Source: Casimicrobiaceae bacterium (GTDB taxonomy: Bacteria; Pseudomonadota; Gammaproteobacteria; Burkholderiales; Casimicrobiaceae). From it: DNA of 64,000 nt. Every line of letters begins with the position of its first letter. Position 1 is the first letter of the stretch. The notes beneath the pieces were generated by a model that made no database searches, was not told the DNA's origin, and saw only the letters and a list, made by a program, of their open reading frames with translations. Positions 8,217 through 17,322 of this stretch are shown here, one piece after another. The stretch is from the NCBI GenBank assembly GCA_026646885.1, contig JAPKHK010000001.1, positions 1 through 64,000 of the forward strand, written 5' to 3'. The translations under genes were made by a program, and so were the position numbers.

Positions 8217-10616
8217 TCATCGAGGTTGCTCCGCGCGGCCCACCCGCCAAGCCACGACGGCCAGGAGCAGCGTGGCGGTCATGACCAGGACGCCGATGCC
8301 GGTCATTGCGCCCCCATAGGCGAGCCCGCCCACGAGTGCGCCGGCCAGCACCGGACCGATGGCGCTGCCCAGGCGCTCGAGGGTGCGAAACGCGGCGATC
8401 TTCGCCACAGCTGGGATGCGGTTTTGCGCGCTACCCAGCTCGCTTGCCAAGGCTTGCAGGGATGCCGCCGACAGCCCCGTTCCCAGGCCTAGCGCGAGTA
8501 TGCCGCAGAGTACCGCGTTCTCGGTGCCGATGGCCGGCATGGCGAGGCCGGCAAGTCCTCCCACGGCGATCATCGCGCCTCCGGCGAGCACTGGCGACCA
8601 GCGCCAACCCAGGCGATCCGACAGGCGCGAGGCCAAGGGATTGAGCACGCTGATCAGAATGAAATAGAGCATCACCGCGCGGCCAATGGCGGCTGGCGAG
8701 AACCCGGCGTGGGCCAAGGCCAGCGGCGCGAGGTAGAAGAGAAAACCGGCTAACGCGATTTTCGCGGGAATGGCGCCCGCCAGCATGAGCGCGGCGAAAC
8801 GGGGCTGTGCCAGCAGGCGGCCGAGGTCGGCAAGGGCGAAAGTCGGGACTGGCCCCTCGGATGGCGCGGCACCGGAGCCGCGCGGAGCCTCCTGGCCGCA
8901 GAGCATCCGAAAGACCGCCCAGCCCAGCAGCCCAAGCAGGGCCGAGAGTGCAAAGACTGGCTGGGCACCGAGCCGATCGGCGATCACGCCGCCGATGGAA
9001 GAACCGCAGATCGCCGCGATGCCGACGGCGCCGATCAGCAGGGCGAGGCCCTGCGCGCGCGTATCGCGGTCGGTGTGCGTCAGAATCGTGCGCTGGCAGG
9101 CCATGGTCGCAAGCGCATAGCCAGTTGCGCACAGGGCGCGACTGGCGGTGAACTGCCAATAGCTTTCGGTGAGCGCCGCCCACATGAAACCGAGAGCCGT
9201 GAATAGCGCTCCCGCCGCGAACGCTCGGCCCGGACCCCAGCGATCGGCGAGCAGGCCGCCCAGTGGCGTGGCCACGGCGAAGAAGACCATGTACACCGAC
9301 ATCGGCAAGCCGGTGGCGGTTGCGGAGCCCAAAAGGGTTCCGGTAGCGGTTTCCACGGCCAAGCCGCGTATGTGCAAGGGCAGGAAGGAACGGGTCAGCT
9401 CTTCGGTCAAGATCAGCAGGAAGAGCGGGAGGCGAATGGCTGCCAGGGCGCTGGCGGTGTCCGGCACCGGGCCGGCTTGTGCAGGGAGCGGTCTGGCGAG
9501 CAGCGCGCGCAGCGCCTCGTTGAAGATCAGAAGGGCCGCCAACAGGACGATGCCCAAATCGGCCAGTATCGCTTTCATGCTCCTCGCCACGTGGGCCGGG
9601 TCGCCGAAGGTCGCGATGGCGGCGCCCTGCGTCTGTGGCAGATCCAACTTGCGCCAAATGCCTGTGTCAGTCGCCCCGGCTGTTCCGGCCTGGGCAAGTA
9701 CCGTGCCCTCGGGCGCGTACAGGCGCAGGCCGAGCAGCTCGGGGTGCTGCGCCCGCGTCTCGGTGAAATAGGCATCGACGCCACGCAGGCGCTCGAAAGG
9801 CACACCGAGCGCGACCGCCCGTTGCAGCTTATATTGGAGGAATTCGGCGACCGCTTGTGCCTTGGAGTCGACCGCCGGCTGCAAATCGGCGGAAAACAGC
9901 CGCGTGGCGTGCCAGACCAGCCCGGCGCCAGCTAGGGACACGAGCACGAAGGCGAAGAGGACGATGCGCCCCCGCAGCGCTAGGCGGCTTCCAGCAGGCG
10001 GCTGCGCGCGCAGCGGCCCGCGCACTAGAACCCACAGAGTGAAGAGGGCGCTGAGCGTGATGGTGCTGAACGCCAAAGGCAGGAACGCCGTCCCGGCCTC
10101 ATTGATCTGCTGCCTGACTGGTGTGCCGTCGGCGACAATGATGTAGCCGCCAACCCGCTGCTCGCGCTCGTCGCGCAACTGCCGCCCGACGTAGAGCAGT
10201 CCGTCCTCACTCAAGCTGCGCCACAGCGCCTGGTTTTGCGCCGCGAGGCTCGTCCACCGCGCCTCGATCGTGCCGCCCAGCCGCTGGCCGTTCAAGGCGA
10301 AGAGCACCCGGCCCGTTTCGCCTTCGAGCCCGTACACCTCGGCAGCGCGCACCTCCGGCAGCGCCTGCGGCAAGCGCTCCAGGAGCGGCGCGAGTGCCTT
10401 TATCTCCGCCAGAGCCAGCCCGTTGTGGTGGCCCGTATGTGCCGCGCTTTCGATGTCGCCAGTCCATACCGCGATTCGCGAAGCCCGCAGATCCAGCAAC
10501 ACGGTGCGCTGCTGATGCAGAACGAGGGCGGTCAAAAGACCTAGCGCGAGAGTCTGGATGGCGGCCAAAAGCAAGGCCATTCGCCATCGGGCCGCCTGCG
10601 GGAGAGTATCGGTCAT
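8217..10616 (-). CDS. MFS transporter fused to N-terminal periplasmic sensor domains
   Basis: About 799 residues. The first half is built like a sensor: a membrane segment at about 10-32, a periplasmic region of about 150 residues, two more membrane segments (about 185-255), a second periplasmic region of about 110, and a membrane segment near 355-375. The second half (about 395-790) is a full MFS domain, with MSVYMVFFAVATPLGGLLADRWG and GGVIADRLG loop motifs. No HAMP-kinase, GGDEF or receiver domain follows the sensor part, so the sensor seems to act directly on transport. The ATG at 10616 gives a normal start (MTDTLPQAARW); an upstream codon at 10694 is less likely. It precedes the binding-protein gene, probably in one transcript, and diverges from the caspase-like gene. 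Confidence 0.75.
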   Translation of the reverse strand: MTDTLPQAARWRMALLLAAIQTLALGLLTALVLHQQRTVLLDLRASRIAVWTGDIESAAHTGHHNGLALAEIKALAPLLERLPQALPEVRAAEVYGLEGETGRVLFALNGQRLGGTIEARWTSLAAQNQALWRSLSEDGLLYVGRQLRDEREQRVGGYIIVADGTPVRQQINEAGTAFLPLAFSTITLSALFTLWVLVRGPLRAQPPAGSRLALRGRIVLFAFVLVSLAGAGLVWHATRLFSADLQPAVDSKAQAVAEFLQYKLQRAVALGVPFERLRGVDAYFTETRAQHPELLGLRLYAPEGTVLAQAGTAGATDTGIWRKLDLPQTQGAAIATFGDPAHVARSMKAILADLGIVLLAALLIFNEALRALLARPLPAQAGPVPDTASALAAIRLPLFLLILTEELTRSFLPLHIRGLAVETATGTLLGSATATGLPMSVYMVFFAVATPLGGLLADRWGPGRAFAAGALFTALGFMWAALTESYWQFTASRALCATGYALATMACQRTILTHTDRDTRAQGLALLIGAVGIAAICGSSIGGVIADRLGAQPVFALSALLGLLGWAVFRMLCGQEAPRGSGAAPSEGPVPTFALADLGRLLAQPRFAALMLAGAIPAKIALAGFLFYLAPLALAHAGFSPAAIGRAVMLYFILISVLNPLASRLSDRLGWRWSPVLAGGAMIAVGGLAGLAMPAIGTENAVLCGILALGLGTGLSAASLQALASELGSAQNRIPAVAKIAAFRTLERLGSAIGPVLAGALVGGLAYGGAMTGIGVLVMTATLLLAVVAWRVGRAEQPR

Positions 10617-10702
10617 GAAGCAGGGATCGTAGGAGTCGAGAGGTGTACCCCGAGCGCACGCCGAAGGAGGGATTCCCCGGTGTCCGATGAACAAGCAGGC
10701 AC

Positions 10703-10708
10703 TATAAT
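10703..10708 (+). promoter_or_regulatory. Minus-10 element before the caspase-like gene
   Basis: A perfect TATAAT lies 48 bases before the start codon at 10756, in a 139-base divergent intergenic region. The matching -35 is weak (a tgtccg-like hexamer at roughly the right distance), so an activator may be needed. Confidence 0.45.
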
Positions 10709-10755
10709 CGAACCTCGACTTCGTGGCGCGGCTGCGCCAATCGCGGGGATTGAGG

Positions 10756-12606
10756 ATGACTTACCACTTGACGGCGCTGCTCCTTTTGATTCTCGCCGTC
10801 GCCTCGGCACAGGCCGAACCTGCGGAGCAGAAGGTTGCTCTGGTGATCGGCAATGCCGCCTACAAGACCGCGCCGCTCGACAATCCGGTGAATGACGCGC
10901 GGGCCATGGCCCAAGAGCTCGCTGCGCTGGGTTTTGCCGTGGTCAGCCGCGAGAATTTGCGCGTGACGCAGATCCCGGATGCGCTGCGTGAGTTCCGGAA
11001 CCGGCTGCGCCCTGGCGCCGTGGCGCTGTTCTTTTATGCGGGGCACGGATTGCAAATCAAGGGCGTGAACTACCTTCCGGCCGTCGATGCGAAGGTGGAA
11101 GGCGAAGACGACGTGCCCTTGCAGAGCATCAATGTGAACCAGGTGCTCGATCTCATGGAAGACAGCAAGACCCGCCTGAATCTCGTCTTCCTCGATGCCT
11201 GCCGCAACAATCCGTATGCGCGCAGTTTCCGCTCGGCGGCCGGCGGTTTGGCGCGCATCAGCGCGCCTTCGGGCACTCTGATCTCGTTTGCCACGCGGCC
11301 GGGGCAAGTCGCATTCGATGGCGATGGCGAACACGGGGTCTACACCGAGAATCTGCTGCGCGAAATGGTTCGACCCAACCAGCCGGTTGAGCAGGTGCTC
11401 AAGGGCGTGGTGAGCGGCGTGAAGAAGGCTTCGCAAGGCAAGCAGGAGCCCTGGATGGAAGGGAGCCTGGAGGGCGATTTCTATTTCGTCGGTGGTGCCG
11501 GCCGCGGCGAACCGGTCAAGCTCGCCGCTGCGGGTATCGGCGAAGCTGCGGCCTACGAGCTGACGTTCTGGGAAAGCGTCAAAGGCAGTCAGAAGCCCGC
11601 GGACTACCGGGCCTATCTCGCCAAATATCCGCAGGGGCAGTTCGCGGCACTGGCAGAGGCGCGGCTGGTTGAGCTCACCCCACCAACCGCCGCAGCCGCC
11701 AGTGCCCGCGAGACCAAGGCCGAGCCCAGAGCCTCGACGTCCGCAGCGCCCCCGCAATCGCCGCCGGGCGCACCCGGCAGCATCTTGCGCGATTGCCCGC
11801 AATGCCCGGAACTGGTTGTCCTTCCCGCGGGGACGTTTTTCATGGGTACTTCGCGCAACGAGTTGGGCAGCGGCGAGAACGAGCGGCCCAGGCATGAGGT
11901 GAGCATGGCCAAGCCTTTGGCGATTGGCCGCTTCGAGGTGACTCGCGGGCAATACGCCGTTTTCGTCAAGGAGAGCGGCTACCGCACCGAGGGCAACTGC
12001 CATGTGTGGCGGCATCCGTCGATCTGGGAGCCGCAACGGGGCAATGATTGGCAGGACCCAGACTTCGGCCAAGGCGACGATCACCCGGTCGTGTGCGTGA
12101 CATGGCATGACGCTCAGGCTTACCTCGCTTGGCTGGGGCGCAAGACCGGCAAAGCGTATCGGCTTCCCAGCGAAGCAGAGTGGGAATACCTGGCTCGCGC
12201 TGGAACCAAGACTTCGCGCTACTGGGGCGACGATCCCAGCCTCGCCTGCGAGTATGGCAATGTGCATGACCAGGACGCGCAGCGCGCGCGTCGCTTCGGT
12301 TGGGAGCCACACGAGTGCCGCGACGGATTCGTCGAGACCGCCCCAGTCGGGCGGTTCAAGCCCAATGCTTTCGGTCTCTACGATGTACTGGGTAATGTCT
12401 GGGAGTGGACCGCGGAGTGCCTTTCGACCAACTATATCAATGCGCCGGGCGATGGCAGCGCCCGCGTTTCCGACGATTGCGCGAAGCGGGTCTATCGGGG
12501 CGGCGGCTGGAGCGGTCCGGCGCTGCCGCGATCGGGCGTGCGCAACGGCAATGCGCCGGGCTATCGCAGCCAGCTTCTCGGGTTTCGCGTGCTACGCCCG
12601 CTCTGA
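10756..12606 (+). CDS. Caspase-like (C14) protease fused to FGE-like domain
   Basis: 616 residues with a signal peptide (cleavage near AQAEP, residue 20). Residues 25-245 are a caspase-fold domain: KVALVIGNAAY at its first strand, catalytic His97 in FFYAGHG and Cys149 in LVFLDACRNNP. A short linker with a SPOR/TPR-like stretch (YRAYLAKYPQGQFAALAEARL, about 285-305) and an alanine/proline-rich segment follow. Residues 350-616 form a sulfatase-modifying-factor-like domain: LPAGTFFMGTS, RFEVTRGQYAVFV, YRLPSEAEWEYLARAG, GNVWEWT and a final GFRVLRPL. Such domains often act as C-lectin-like binding modules rather than true formylglycine enzymes. The ATG at 10756 follows ttgagg. Predicted periplasmic; substrate and role unknown. 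Confidence 0.85.
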   Translation: MTYHLTALLLLILAVASAQAEPAEQKVALVIGNAAYKTAPLDNPVNDARAMAQELAALGFAVVSRENLRVTQIPDALREFRNRLRPGAVALFFYAGHGLQIKGVNYLPAVDAKVEGEDDVPLQSINVNQVLDLMEDSKTRLNLVFLDACRNNPYARSFRSAAGGLARISAPSGTLISFATRPGQVAFDGDGEHGVYTENLLREMVRPNQPVEQVLKGVVSGVKKASQGKQEPWMEGSLEGDFYFVGGAGRGEPVKLAAAGIGEAAAYELTFWESVKGSQKPADYRAYLAKYPQGQFAALAEARLVELTPPTAAAASARETKAEPRASTSAAPPQSPPGAPGSILRDCPQCPELVVLPAGTFFMGTSRNELGSGENERPRHEVSMAKPLAIGRFEVTRGQYAVFVKESGYRTEGNCHVWRHPSIWEPQRGNDWQDPDFGQGDDHPVVCVTWHDAQAYLAWLGRKTGKAYRLPSEAEWEYLARAGTKTSRYWGDDPSLACEYGNVHDQDAQRARRFGWEPHECRDGFVETAPVGRFKPNAFGLYDVLGNVWEWTAECLSTNYINAPGDGSARVSDDCAKRVYRGGGWSGPALPRSGVRNGNAPGYRSQLLGFRVLRPL

Positions 12607-12639
12607 AGGCCACCTGCACGCAAGACCGTAACCTGGAGA

Positions 12640-13377
12640 ATGAACTCGATGAAAGCGCCGACCGAATTGCTTTTTCAGGCCGATGCCTACCAGCGCGAAT
12701 GCGCCGCGCGGGTTTTAGCCGTGGACGAGCGCGGCATTCAGCTCGACCGCACGGTGTTCTATGCCAACAGCGGCGGCCAGCCGGGCGACACGGGGTGGCT
12801 TTTGCTGCCCCAGGGTGAGCCATTGCGCATCGTCGATACTCGCAAGGGCGAAGTTCCCGGGGAGATCATCCACGTTCCCGAGGTGGGCGCGACGCTGCCG
12901 GCTCTGGGCAGCGAGGTCGAGGCGCGAATCGATTGGCAACGGCGCTATCGGCACATGCGCTTTCACACCAGCCTGCATCTATTGTCCAAGGTGCTGGCGG
13001 TGCCGGCCACCGGCAACCAGATCGCCGAAGACAAGGCGCGGGCGGATTTCACCGAGTTGCCCGGCGCGCTCGACAAAGCGGCCATCGAGCAGCAGCTCAA
13101 TGCCCTCATTGCAGAGGGACATGAAGTTCGTGTGACCTGGATCGACGAGGCCGAACTCGACCGCCGCCCGGAACTCGTGCGCACGCTCTACGCCCTGCCG
13201 CCGCGCGGCCAGGGCAAACTGCGCTTGATCGACATCGTCGCTACCGATCAGCAGCCCTGCGGCGGCACGCATGTAGCCAACACCCGCGAAATCGGCCCGA
13301 TTCAGGTGCTCAAAATCGAGAACAAGGGCAAGGAGAACAAGCGCGTGGTTTTGGGCTTTGCCGCGGTCAGCGCGTAA
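12640..13377 (+). CDS. Alanyl-tRNA editing protein AlaX-like
   Basis: 245 residues. It resembles the free-standing editing domain of alanyl-tRNA synthetase, which removes serine or glycine wrongly attached to tRNA-Ala. The metal-binding residues are all visible: HxxxH at His109 and His113 (MRFHTSLHLL) and CxxxH at Cys207 and His211 (QPCGGTHV). The AlaRS-like FYANSGGQPGDTG is at 40-52. Starts at 12640 and 12649 are both possible; ggag sits close to the first and 11 bases before the second. It follows the caspase-like gene by 33 bases on the same strand. Cytoplasmic. Confidence 0.9.
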   Translation: MNSMKAPTELLFQADAYQRECAARVLAVDERGIQLDRTVFYANSGGQPGDTGWLLLPQGEPLRIVDTRKGEVPGEIIHVPEVGATLPALGSEVEARIDWQRRYRHMRFHTSLHLLSKVLAVPATGNQIAEDKARADFTELPGALDKAAIEQQLNALIAEGHEVRVTWIDEAELDRRPELVRTLYALPPRGQGKLRLIDIVATDQQPCGGTHVANTREIGPIQVLKIENKGKENKRVVLGFAAVSA

Positions 13378-13429
13378 GCAATTGCGCTCGCGCGCCGACC
13401 AAGGGGTTTCACCGCGTGAGGAGTGGCTC

Positions 13430-14209
13430 GTGAAACTCGCCCCAGTTGGTGTCTCTGTGGTTTGCTTCGCGACGGTTTTTCCGGTGCTGGCCGGGGTGGG
13501 CGCGTGTACGGCCAGTGCGCCGCATGCCACGCCCGCGCTGGTGGAGCTTTTTACCTCCGAAGGCTGCGATTCTTGTCCCCCCGCGGATCGCTGGCTCGCC
13601 GAACTTGCGATTTCCTCGGATAGTCGCCAGGTGATTCCCCTGGCTTTTCATGTGAGCTATTGGGACTACCTCGGGTGGAGCGATCCTTATGCCCGCAAGG
13701 CGTTCGATCAGCGCCACGATCGGCTCGCCTACTTGGGCGCGGGCAAGAAGCTCTATACGCCGCAGGTGTTCGTCGATGGTCGTGAGCTGCGCGATTGGCG
13801 TCGCTCGGGCGCTTTCGATGCCCGCCGCAAGGCGGTGGCGGCGCGCCCCCCCGGAGGCCAGTTGCAGATGAAGTGGACGTCTCGGGCCGATGGCCTGCAA
13901 GTGGAGTTGCGCGGCGAATTGAAGCAGGGAAAGGGCGCAATCGATTGGGCGATCGTGCAAAGCGGCCTCGAGTCCGTCATTGCCCGAGGGGAAAATGCCG
14001 GCCAGACCCTGCGCCACGATCATGTGGTGCGCGCCTGGCGTAGCCTGGGCGAGGTGACCCAGGGATCGTTCATGGTCCGCGACGAAATTGCCTGGCCCAA
14101 GGGCGTCAAGCGCGAGAATAGCCGCGTCGTGGCGTGGTTGGCGCAGGAAGGTCCGAGTGGTTTGCAGGCCGCGCTTGCGGCGCCGCTGCTGTGCGAGCCC
14201 GGATCATGA
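13430..14209 (+). CDS. DUF1223 thioredoxin-like exported protein
   Basis: 259 residues from a GTG at 13430, chosen because gaggag lies just upstream and the product then begins with a signal peptide (VKLAPVGVSVVCFATVFPV). A start at 13358 would overlap AlaX and add a non-signal tail. The conserved DUF1223 core is clear: VELFTSEGCDSCPPAD with a CxxC pair, FHVSYWDYLGW, and YTPQVFVDGR. The fold is thioredoxin-like, but no experimental role is known to me. It overlaps the next gene by four bases. Confidence 0.85.
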   Translation: MKLAPVGVSVVCFATVFPVLAGVGACTASAPHATPALVELFTSEGCDSCPPADRWLAELAISSDSRQVIPLAFHVSYWDYLGWSDPYARKAFDQRHDRLAYLGAGKKLYTPQVFVDGRELRDWRRSGAFDARRKAVAARPPGGQLQMKWTSRADGLQVELRGELKQGKGAIDWAIVQSGLESVIARGENAGQTLRHDHVVRAWRSLGEVTQGSFMVRDEIAWPKGVKRENSRVVAWLAQEGPSGLQAALAAPLLCEPGS

Positions 14210-14796
14210 ACGCCCTGCCCAGGCGCGCCCAAGCGGTGCTGGATTTCTGGTTCGGTGCCCCGGGCAGCGCCGGCTATGGCGACCCCCGCGCGGAGTGGTT
14301 TCGCAAAGACGAGGCTTTTGACGCCCAGATACGCCAAGGCTTTGGCGACGACACCGCGAGCGCGATCGCGGGCGGCCTCACCGAGTGGACGCGCGACCCG
14401 AAGAGTGCGCTGGCGCTGATCTTGCTGCTGGACCAATTTCCGCGCAATCTTTTTCGCGGCGACGCTCGCGCATTTGCAGGCGATGAACGAGCGCGGCAAG
14501 TGGCGAGCATGCTCATCGATGGCGCGCAACACCATGCGCTCCAAGCCGTGCAGCGGGTATTCGTCTACTTGCCCTTCGAACATTCCGAGTCTTTGGACGA
14601 CCAGAATTCGGCGGTGCGTCTTTTTCGCCAGCTGCAGCGTGAGCGGCCGGATTTCACCGGGTTCTTGGACTATGCCGAAAAGCACCGCGAGGTCATCCGG
14701 CGCTTCGGAAGGTTTCCGCACCGGAACGTCGCTTTGGGGCGGGAATCGACCACCGAAGAAGAGGTATACCTGGCGCAGCCGGGCAGCGGTTTCTGA
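14206..14796 (+). CDS. DUF924 family protein
   Basis: 196 residues starting at an ATG that overlaps the stop of the DUF1223 gene (ATGA), so the two are translationally coupled. The family motifs are present: VLDFWFGAPG at the start, WFRKDEAFD, LILLLDQFPRNLFRGDARAFAGD in the middle, FVYLPFEHSESLDDQ and HREVIRRFGRFPHRN near the end. The family has a TPR-like all-helical fold and no assigned reaction. Length is normal. Cytoplasmic. Confidence 0.9.
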   Translation: MNALPRRAQAVLDFWFGAPGSAGYGDPRAEWFRKDEAFDAQIRQGFGDDTASAIAGGLTEWTRDPKSALALILLLDQFPRNLFRGDARAFAGDERARQVASMLIDGAQHHALQAVQRVFVYLPFEHSESLDDQNSAVRLFRQLQRERPDFTGFLDYAEKHREVIRRFGRFPHRNVALGRESTTEEEVYLAQPGSGF

Positions 14797-14966
14797 AAGC
14801 CGGGGAATCGCGCTGCATTCGCGGCTTGATTGGCCCAGGTAGGGAGAGTCGCCCCGCCCTGCGCGGGCGGGGGCCTCCTTACCCTGAAGCGGGGTCTATG
14901 GCCCTTGGGCACGGTTTCGTCTCGCTCGCCCCGCCGCATACGACGGAGTTCGCTCTCGACCCATGT

Positions 14967-15968
14967 TCAAGCAGCGAGATCGAGTTCCCAGGTTTGGCCG
15001 ACCAAGTCTTTGCCGAAGCTCGTGTGCTTTTCTTCGCTAATCAGCTTGAATCCGCGCGATTGATAAATGCGTCGCGCGGCGTGAAGGATGTCGTTGGTCC
15101 ACAACATGATCTTGCGATAGCCCTTGGCGCGCGCAAAGGCGATGCATTCGTCGACCAGGCGCGCACCCAAGTGTTGGCCACGCGCCCGCGGTTCCACCAG
15201 CAGCATGCGTAGTTGCGCGACGCGTGGGCTTCTTCGCACCAAAAAGACGCAGCCGAGGGGCCCTGCTTCGTCTTCGGCAATCCAGGCGCGCTCCATAGTA
15301 GCGTCGAATCGTTCGATGAACCGCGCGGCGATTTTCGCCACCATCGCCTCGAAGCGCTGATCCCATCCGTACTCCTGGGCGTACAGGGCACCGTGGCGCG
15401 CGATTGCCCAGCCGAGGTCGCCTGGGCGATGGGGGCGTAGTCGATATTTTCGAGCGTCGGGTCGCGCAACGTCGCTGGTGCCGAGCGACGGGTTGTCGAG
15501 CAGGCCTTCGATCTGCCGCATGGCCGTGAGCAGCGTCTGGCCGTCTTGTGGCGAGAGCTTCGACAGCAGCGCCGCGGCCTCGTCACTCGAGGCGCGGTCG
15601 AGCTTGGCGAAAATCTGCCTGCCCTTGGCCGTGAGTTGCAGCAATGTCGCGCGCCGATCCGTGGTCGATGCCTGTCTTGCTAGCAGACCCCGTGCCTCGA
15701 ATTTGCGCAGGATGCGGCTCAAGTAGCTGGGATCGAGGTCGAGCGCGGCGCACAAAACACTTGCCGTGGCGGAAGCGGACAGCCCGCCGGCTTTGCCGGC
15801 CCGGCCCAATTCGTAGAGCACACGAACTTCGGTCAGGGTGTACTCGCTGTCCAGCAGCCCACGCTTAAGTACTCCGATGGCGCGCGTATAGAAACGGTTG
15901 AACCGGCGTAGCGCCTGGATTTGCGACGCGGCGGGCTTGACTGGGTTGGGCATTTTCCGAATCGACAT
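14967..15968 (-). CDS. MarR-GNAT fusion regulator/acetyltransferase
   Basis: 333 residues from the ATG at 15968. Residues 15-135 are a MarR-type winged helix (YTLTEVRVLYELGRAG, DLDPSYLSRILRKFEARGLLARQAS, DRRATLLQLTAKG). Residues 170-330 are a GNAT acetyltransferase, with the acetyl-CoA loop in LRMLLVEPRARGQHLGARLV and the closing ARRIYQSRGFKL. The pairing is a known architecture in which the DNA-binding part may respond to a substrate of the acetyltransferase. The gene stands alone, facing left, with a 277-base region behind it that it may autoregulate. Confidence 0.88.
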   Translation of the reverse strand: MSIRKMPNPVKPAASQIQALRRFNRFYTRAIGVLKRGLLDSEYTLTEVRVLYELGRAGKAGGLSASATASVLCAALDLDPSYLSRILRKFEARGLLARQASTTDRRATLLQLTAKGRQIFAKLDRASSDEAAALLSKLSPQDGQTLLTAMRQIEGLLDNPSLGTSDVARPDARKYRLRPHRPGDLGWAIARHGALYAQEYGWDQRFEAMVAKIAARFIERFDATMERAWIAEDEAGPLGCVFLVRRSPRVAQLRMLLVEPRARGQHLGARLVDECIAFARAKGYRKIMLWTNDILHAARRIYQSRGFKLISEEKHTSFGKDLVGQTWELDLAA

Positions 15969-16235
15969 GGCTGATTTCCAGAAGGTGCGGCAGGATGGTG
16001 GACGGAGTCCAGTATATCGCAATGGTCTTGCCCTAGCGCAAATCGAATGGGGGTGTTGATTTGGGCAGCGTTGGCGCCCTCGGGGATAGGTGACTGCTGT
16101 CTTGGAAGCATGAACCTCGCCCGCGGTCAGGGCTGCGGAGCTTTGCCACCGGAACTGGGCAAGGGCCAGGTCTGGGAAACTGAGCAGGCAGGTTTGCGGC
16201 AGGGGTAGGCTGGCGAGTGGGCGTTCGCGAGAGAG

Positions 16236-16264
16236 TTGCCCAATCCGCTGGCGCGCGCTAGCAT
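16236..16264 (+). promoter_or_regulatory. Candidate sigma-70 promoter for the 16300 gene pair
   Basis: ttgccc (16236-16241) and tagcat (16259-16264) are separated by exactly 17 bases, and lie 36 bases before the start codon. The remainder of the 16023-16299 interval shows no gene; it also contains the upstream region of the MarR-GNAT gene. Confidence 0.4.
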
Positions 16265-16299
16265 AACGTCATAAGCAGCTGCAATCGCGAGGTGAGACG

Positions 16300-16812
16300 A
16301 TGCGAGCTTGGTTCATCGCAATGGTGCTGGCGCTGTCGGCGGGCGGCGCGCAGGCCGACAAATATGTGCTGTGCGACGATTCCGTGCCTTCAGCCGCGGA
16401 GTGCTTCGTCACCGCTCTGGATCGCGGCTATGACTACTGTACCAGGGTGCAGAGCATCGTCATCATCGAGTTCGGCATGGAGGAAGCCAATGCAGGCACC
16501 AATGGGGCCAAGCTGGAGGCTTGTTTCGACAAGTATCATCGCGATATCAAGCCCTCCTACCTTGCGACTCTGAAGGAAATGGCCAAGCATCGCGGCCTCA
16601 CCGAACGAGTCAAGGAAGCGCATGCGTTTTGGGCCGCAAGTGTGAAGGCGCTGGCGCCCCAAGCGGGGGAGACCGAGTTAGACTACAAGCTGCGGGTGAT
16701 GGAACGTCTGGATCATCTGCGGGATCGTGCTGGGGAAATTCGCGCGGCGCTGGCCGAGCGCGCTTCCGCCCTGGCACAGAAGGTGACCGGCAAGCCAAAG
16801 AAGAAAACCTGA
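16300..16812 (+). CDS. Exported hypothetical protein
   Basis: 170 residues. The start ATG follows gaggtga. An export signal (MRAWFIAMVLALSAGGAQA) is followed by a mature part with four cysteines in the first half (two pairs, likely disulfides: YVLCDD, AAECFV, YDYCTR, EACFDK) and a long charged helical second half ending in a lysine-rich tail (KPKKKT). No family was recognised. It is three bases from the next gene, so the two should be cotranscribed. Predicted periplasmic. Confidence 0.7.
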   Translation: MRAWFIAMVLALSAGGAQADKYVLCDDSVPSAAECFVTALDRGYDYCTRVQSIVIIEFGMEEANAGTNGAKLEACFDKYHRDIKPSYLATLKEMAKHRGLTERVKEAHAFWAASVKALAPQAGETELDYKLRVMERLDHLRDRAGEIRAALAERASALAQKVTGKPKKKT

Positions 16813-16815
16813 TAC

Positions 16816-17253
16816 ATGCACAAATCATTGACCTTCGGGGCGGTGGGTCTGGCCTTAGCGCTCGCCCTCGGGGCCTGGGTGTTGTTTATTGCCGATTACA
16901 GCGATGGCTTTCGCGTCGGCCAGGTGATCAAGCTCAGCCATAAGGGCGTGGTGTTTAAGACCTGGGAGGGCACCCTGGACCAAGGTTACCTGGCGCCGCA
17001 AGCAGACACCGGCATTGCCACGCGGATTTGGGATTTTTCCGTGGATGAGGGTGAAACGGAGGTACGTAAGGCCATCGACGACGCAATCGCCCACAATCAG
17101 CGCGTAAGGCTCTATTACCGCGAGAAGTACTTCCAATGGAGCTTTCGCGGAGATACCAAATATTTCGTCTACCGGCTTGATGTGGTGAACCCCGGCGAGC
17201 CCAAAGTGCCCGCGCCGCAGGCGCTGCCGCCCGTTTTCGGGGCGCCCAACTAG
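16816..17253 (+). CDS. Small membrane-anchored protein of the family often labelled 6-phosphogluconate dehydrogenase
   Basis: 145 residues with one N-terminal membrane segment (LTFGAVGLALALALGAWVLF) and a soluble part containing SDGFRVGQVIKLSHKGVVFKT, WDFSV and RGDTKYFVYRLDVV. This conserved pattern is, from memory, frequently annotated as 6-phosphogluconate dehydrogenase in databases, but the protein has no dinucleotide-binding motif and is far too short, so that name should not be used. The role is unknown. It may be anchored in the inner membrane facing the periplasm. It is coupled to the gene before it. Confidence 0.7.
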   Translation: MHKSLTFGAVGLALALALGAWVLFIADYSDGFRVGQVIKLSHKGVVFKTWEGTLDQGYLAPQADTGIATRIWDFSVDEGETEVRKAIDDAIAHNQRVRLYYREKYFQWSFRGDTKYFVYRLDVVNPGEPKVPAPQALPPVFGAPN

Positions 17254-17322
17254 TCGGCTCCATCCGCTGTGCGGGTGCCCCGGCACGCGCCATGGACTCC
17301 CAAACTGCCGGGCCAGATCGAA

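Noticed and set aside
10702-12312. 536-codon minus-strand ORF opposite the caspase-like gene
   Set aside because: The plus strand has full caspase and FGE motifs; the antisense frame has no recognisable domain.
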